Assembly: GCA_023253415.1 (NCBI GenBank)
Contig: JALRGK010000232.1
Location: forward strand, 1-5,563
From: Rhodocyclaceae bacterium
Lineage (GTDB): Bacteria; Pseudomonadota; Gammaproteobacteria; Burkholderiales; Rhodocyclaceae
Direction of reading: 5' to 3'
DNA length: 5,563 nt
The position numbers and the translations under genes were made by a program. The notes under the pieces were generated by a model. It worked only from the letters and a program-made list of their open reading frames with translations, ran no database searches and was not told the origin of the DNA. Of this stretch, positions 5,181-5,563 are shown one piece after another. Positions within the stretch are counted from its first letter, which is position 1. Every line of letters starts with the position of its first letter.

Positions 5181-5563
5181 GCCGGGTCGGCACGCAGAAT
5201 CAGGCGTGCCAGCTCGGCCGCACTGCTGACCCCGGTTTTTTCCATGACGTGCTGGCGATGCACGTGGACGGTGTTGTCGCTGATATTCAGCTCGCGGCCG
5301 ATTTCCTTGTTTGACAGCCCTTGTGCCAGATGCCGAGCGACCTCGGTTTCCCGTGGGGATAGTTTGGCCAGAATCTGTCGCGCTTCCTGGCAGCGCTGAT
5401 GGGCAGTCTGCCGTGCCACGCTAATGCTGACGGCACGCTCGACCGTATCAAGAAACTGCTGATCTTTGAAGGGCTTTTGCAGAAAATCGACGGCACCCTC
5501 CTTCATCGCCTGAACGGCAAGTTCCACCTCGCCATGGCCGGTCATAAAGATGATTGGGAAGGC
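5165..5563 (-). CDS. FixJ/NarL-type response regulator, N-terminus beyond the window
   Basis: The visible 132 residues are the C-terminal part of a two-component response regulator; the frame is open to the right edge and about 75 N-terminal residues, including the phosphorylated Asp, are missing. The receiver remnant shows FPIIFMTGHG with the switch Thr, AVQAMKEGAVDFLQKPF with the conserved Lys, and the last receiver helix. A linker leads to a LuxR/GerE helix-turn-helix: LSPRETEVARHLAQGLSNKEIGRELNISDNTVHVHRQHVMEKTG. The MTGHG and QKPF forms are typical of FixJ, TtrR and TodT relatives. An apparent start at 5545 lies within the receiver domain and is not real. The gene converges on the TsdA-like gene. 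TtrR of this family controls tetrathionate respiration in enterobacteria, so regulation of the cytochrome is attractive but unproven. The partner kinase is probably just beyond the window. Confidence 0.92.
   Translation of the reverse strand, partial: AFPIIFMTGHGEVELAVQAMKEGAVDFLQKPFKDQQFLDTVERAVSISVARQTAHQRCQEARQILAKLSPRETEVARHLAQGLSNKEIGRELNISDNTVHVHRQHVMEKTGVSSAAELARLILRADPAGLDD

Noticed and set aside
5178..5185. CCGGCCGG palindrome at the end of the response-regulator gene.
   Set aside because: It is a short GC palindrome inside coding sequence with no T-run, expected by chance at this base composition.
1..5563. CRISPR arrays, tRNA or rRNA genes, insertion sequences and attachment sites.
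   Set aside because: No regularly spaced repeats, cloverleaf-like sequence, transposase motifs or terminal inverted repeats were found on reading both strands.

Overview
The window has moderately high GC and reads as a chromosomal segment of a Gram-negative proteobacterium. It carries a Lys-rich YdcH/DUF465 protein, a lipoprotein with a lipobox, a DUF47–Pit phosphate pair, a periplasmic c-type cytochrome of the TsdA (thiosulfate dehydrogenase) type and a FixJ-type response regulator. The cytochrome points to a sulfur-metabolising beta- or gammaproteobacterium, but this is inference; no rRNA or other phylogenetic marker is present.

Layout from left to right: (a) 1-133, a short leader with a hairpin ahead of a 71-residue YdcH-like coiled-coil protein (134-349, +). 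(b) A strong stem-loop (362-404) that overlaps the 3' end of a convergent lipoprotein gene (381-929, -). The lipoprotein gene carries a run of eight G on its coding strand just after the lipobox. (c) A divergent intergenic region (930-1054) with a 12-bp tandem repeat, a small inverted repeat and candidate promoters for both directions. (d) A two-gene phosphate-uptake unit: a PhoU-like DUF47 protein (1055-1693) and a Pit permease (1705-2712), 11 bp apart. (e) A secreted protein of 410 codons that I do not recognise (2773-4005), with an unusual Gly/Ala/Val-rich hydrophobic segment in its middle. (f) A 94-bp intergenic region with a 20-bp palindrome, an 11-bp-spaced direct repeat and a hairpin that includes the Shine-Dalgarno sequence of the next gene. 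(g) A diheme TsdA-like cytochrome c (4100-5158). (h) Convergent to it, 6 bp away, the C-terminal two thirds of a FixJ/NarL-type response regulator (5165 to the right edge, -).

DUF47 and Pit very probably act together in low-affinity inorganic phosphate import. The cytochrome would take electrons from thiosulfate in the periplasm, giving tetrathionate, or run the reverse reaction. The adjacent response regulator, whose sensor kinase would lie outside the window, is a plausible controller of the cytochrome, but nothing in the sequence proves that link. The items most likely to be new are the unrecognised secreted protein, the regulatory architecture ahead of the cytochrome gene, and the G8 tract in the lipoprotein gene.
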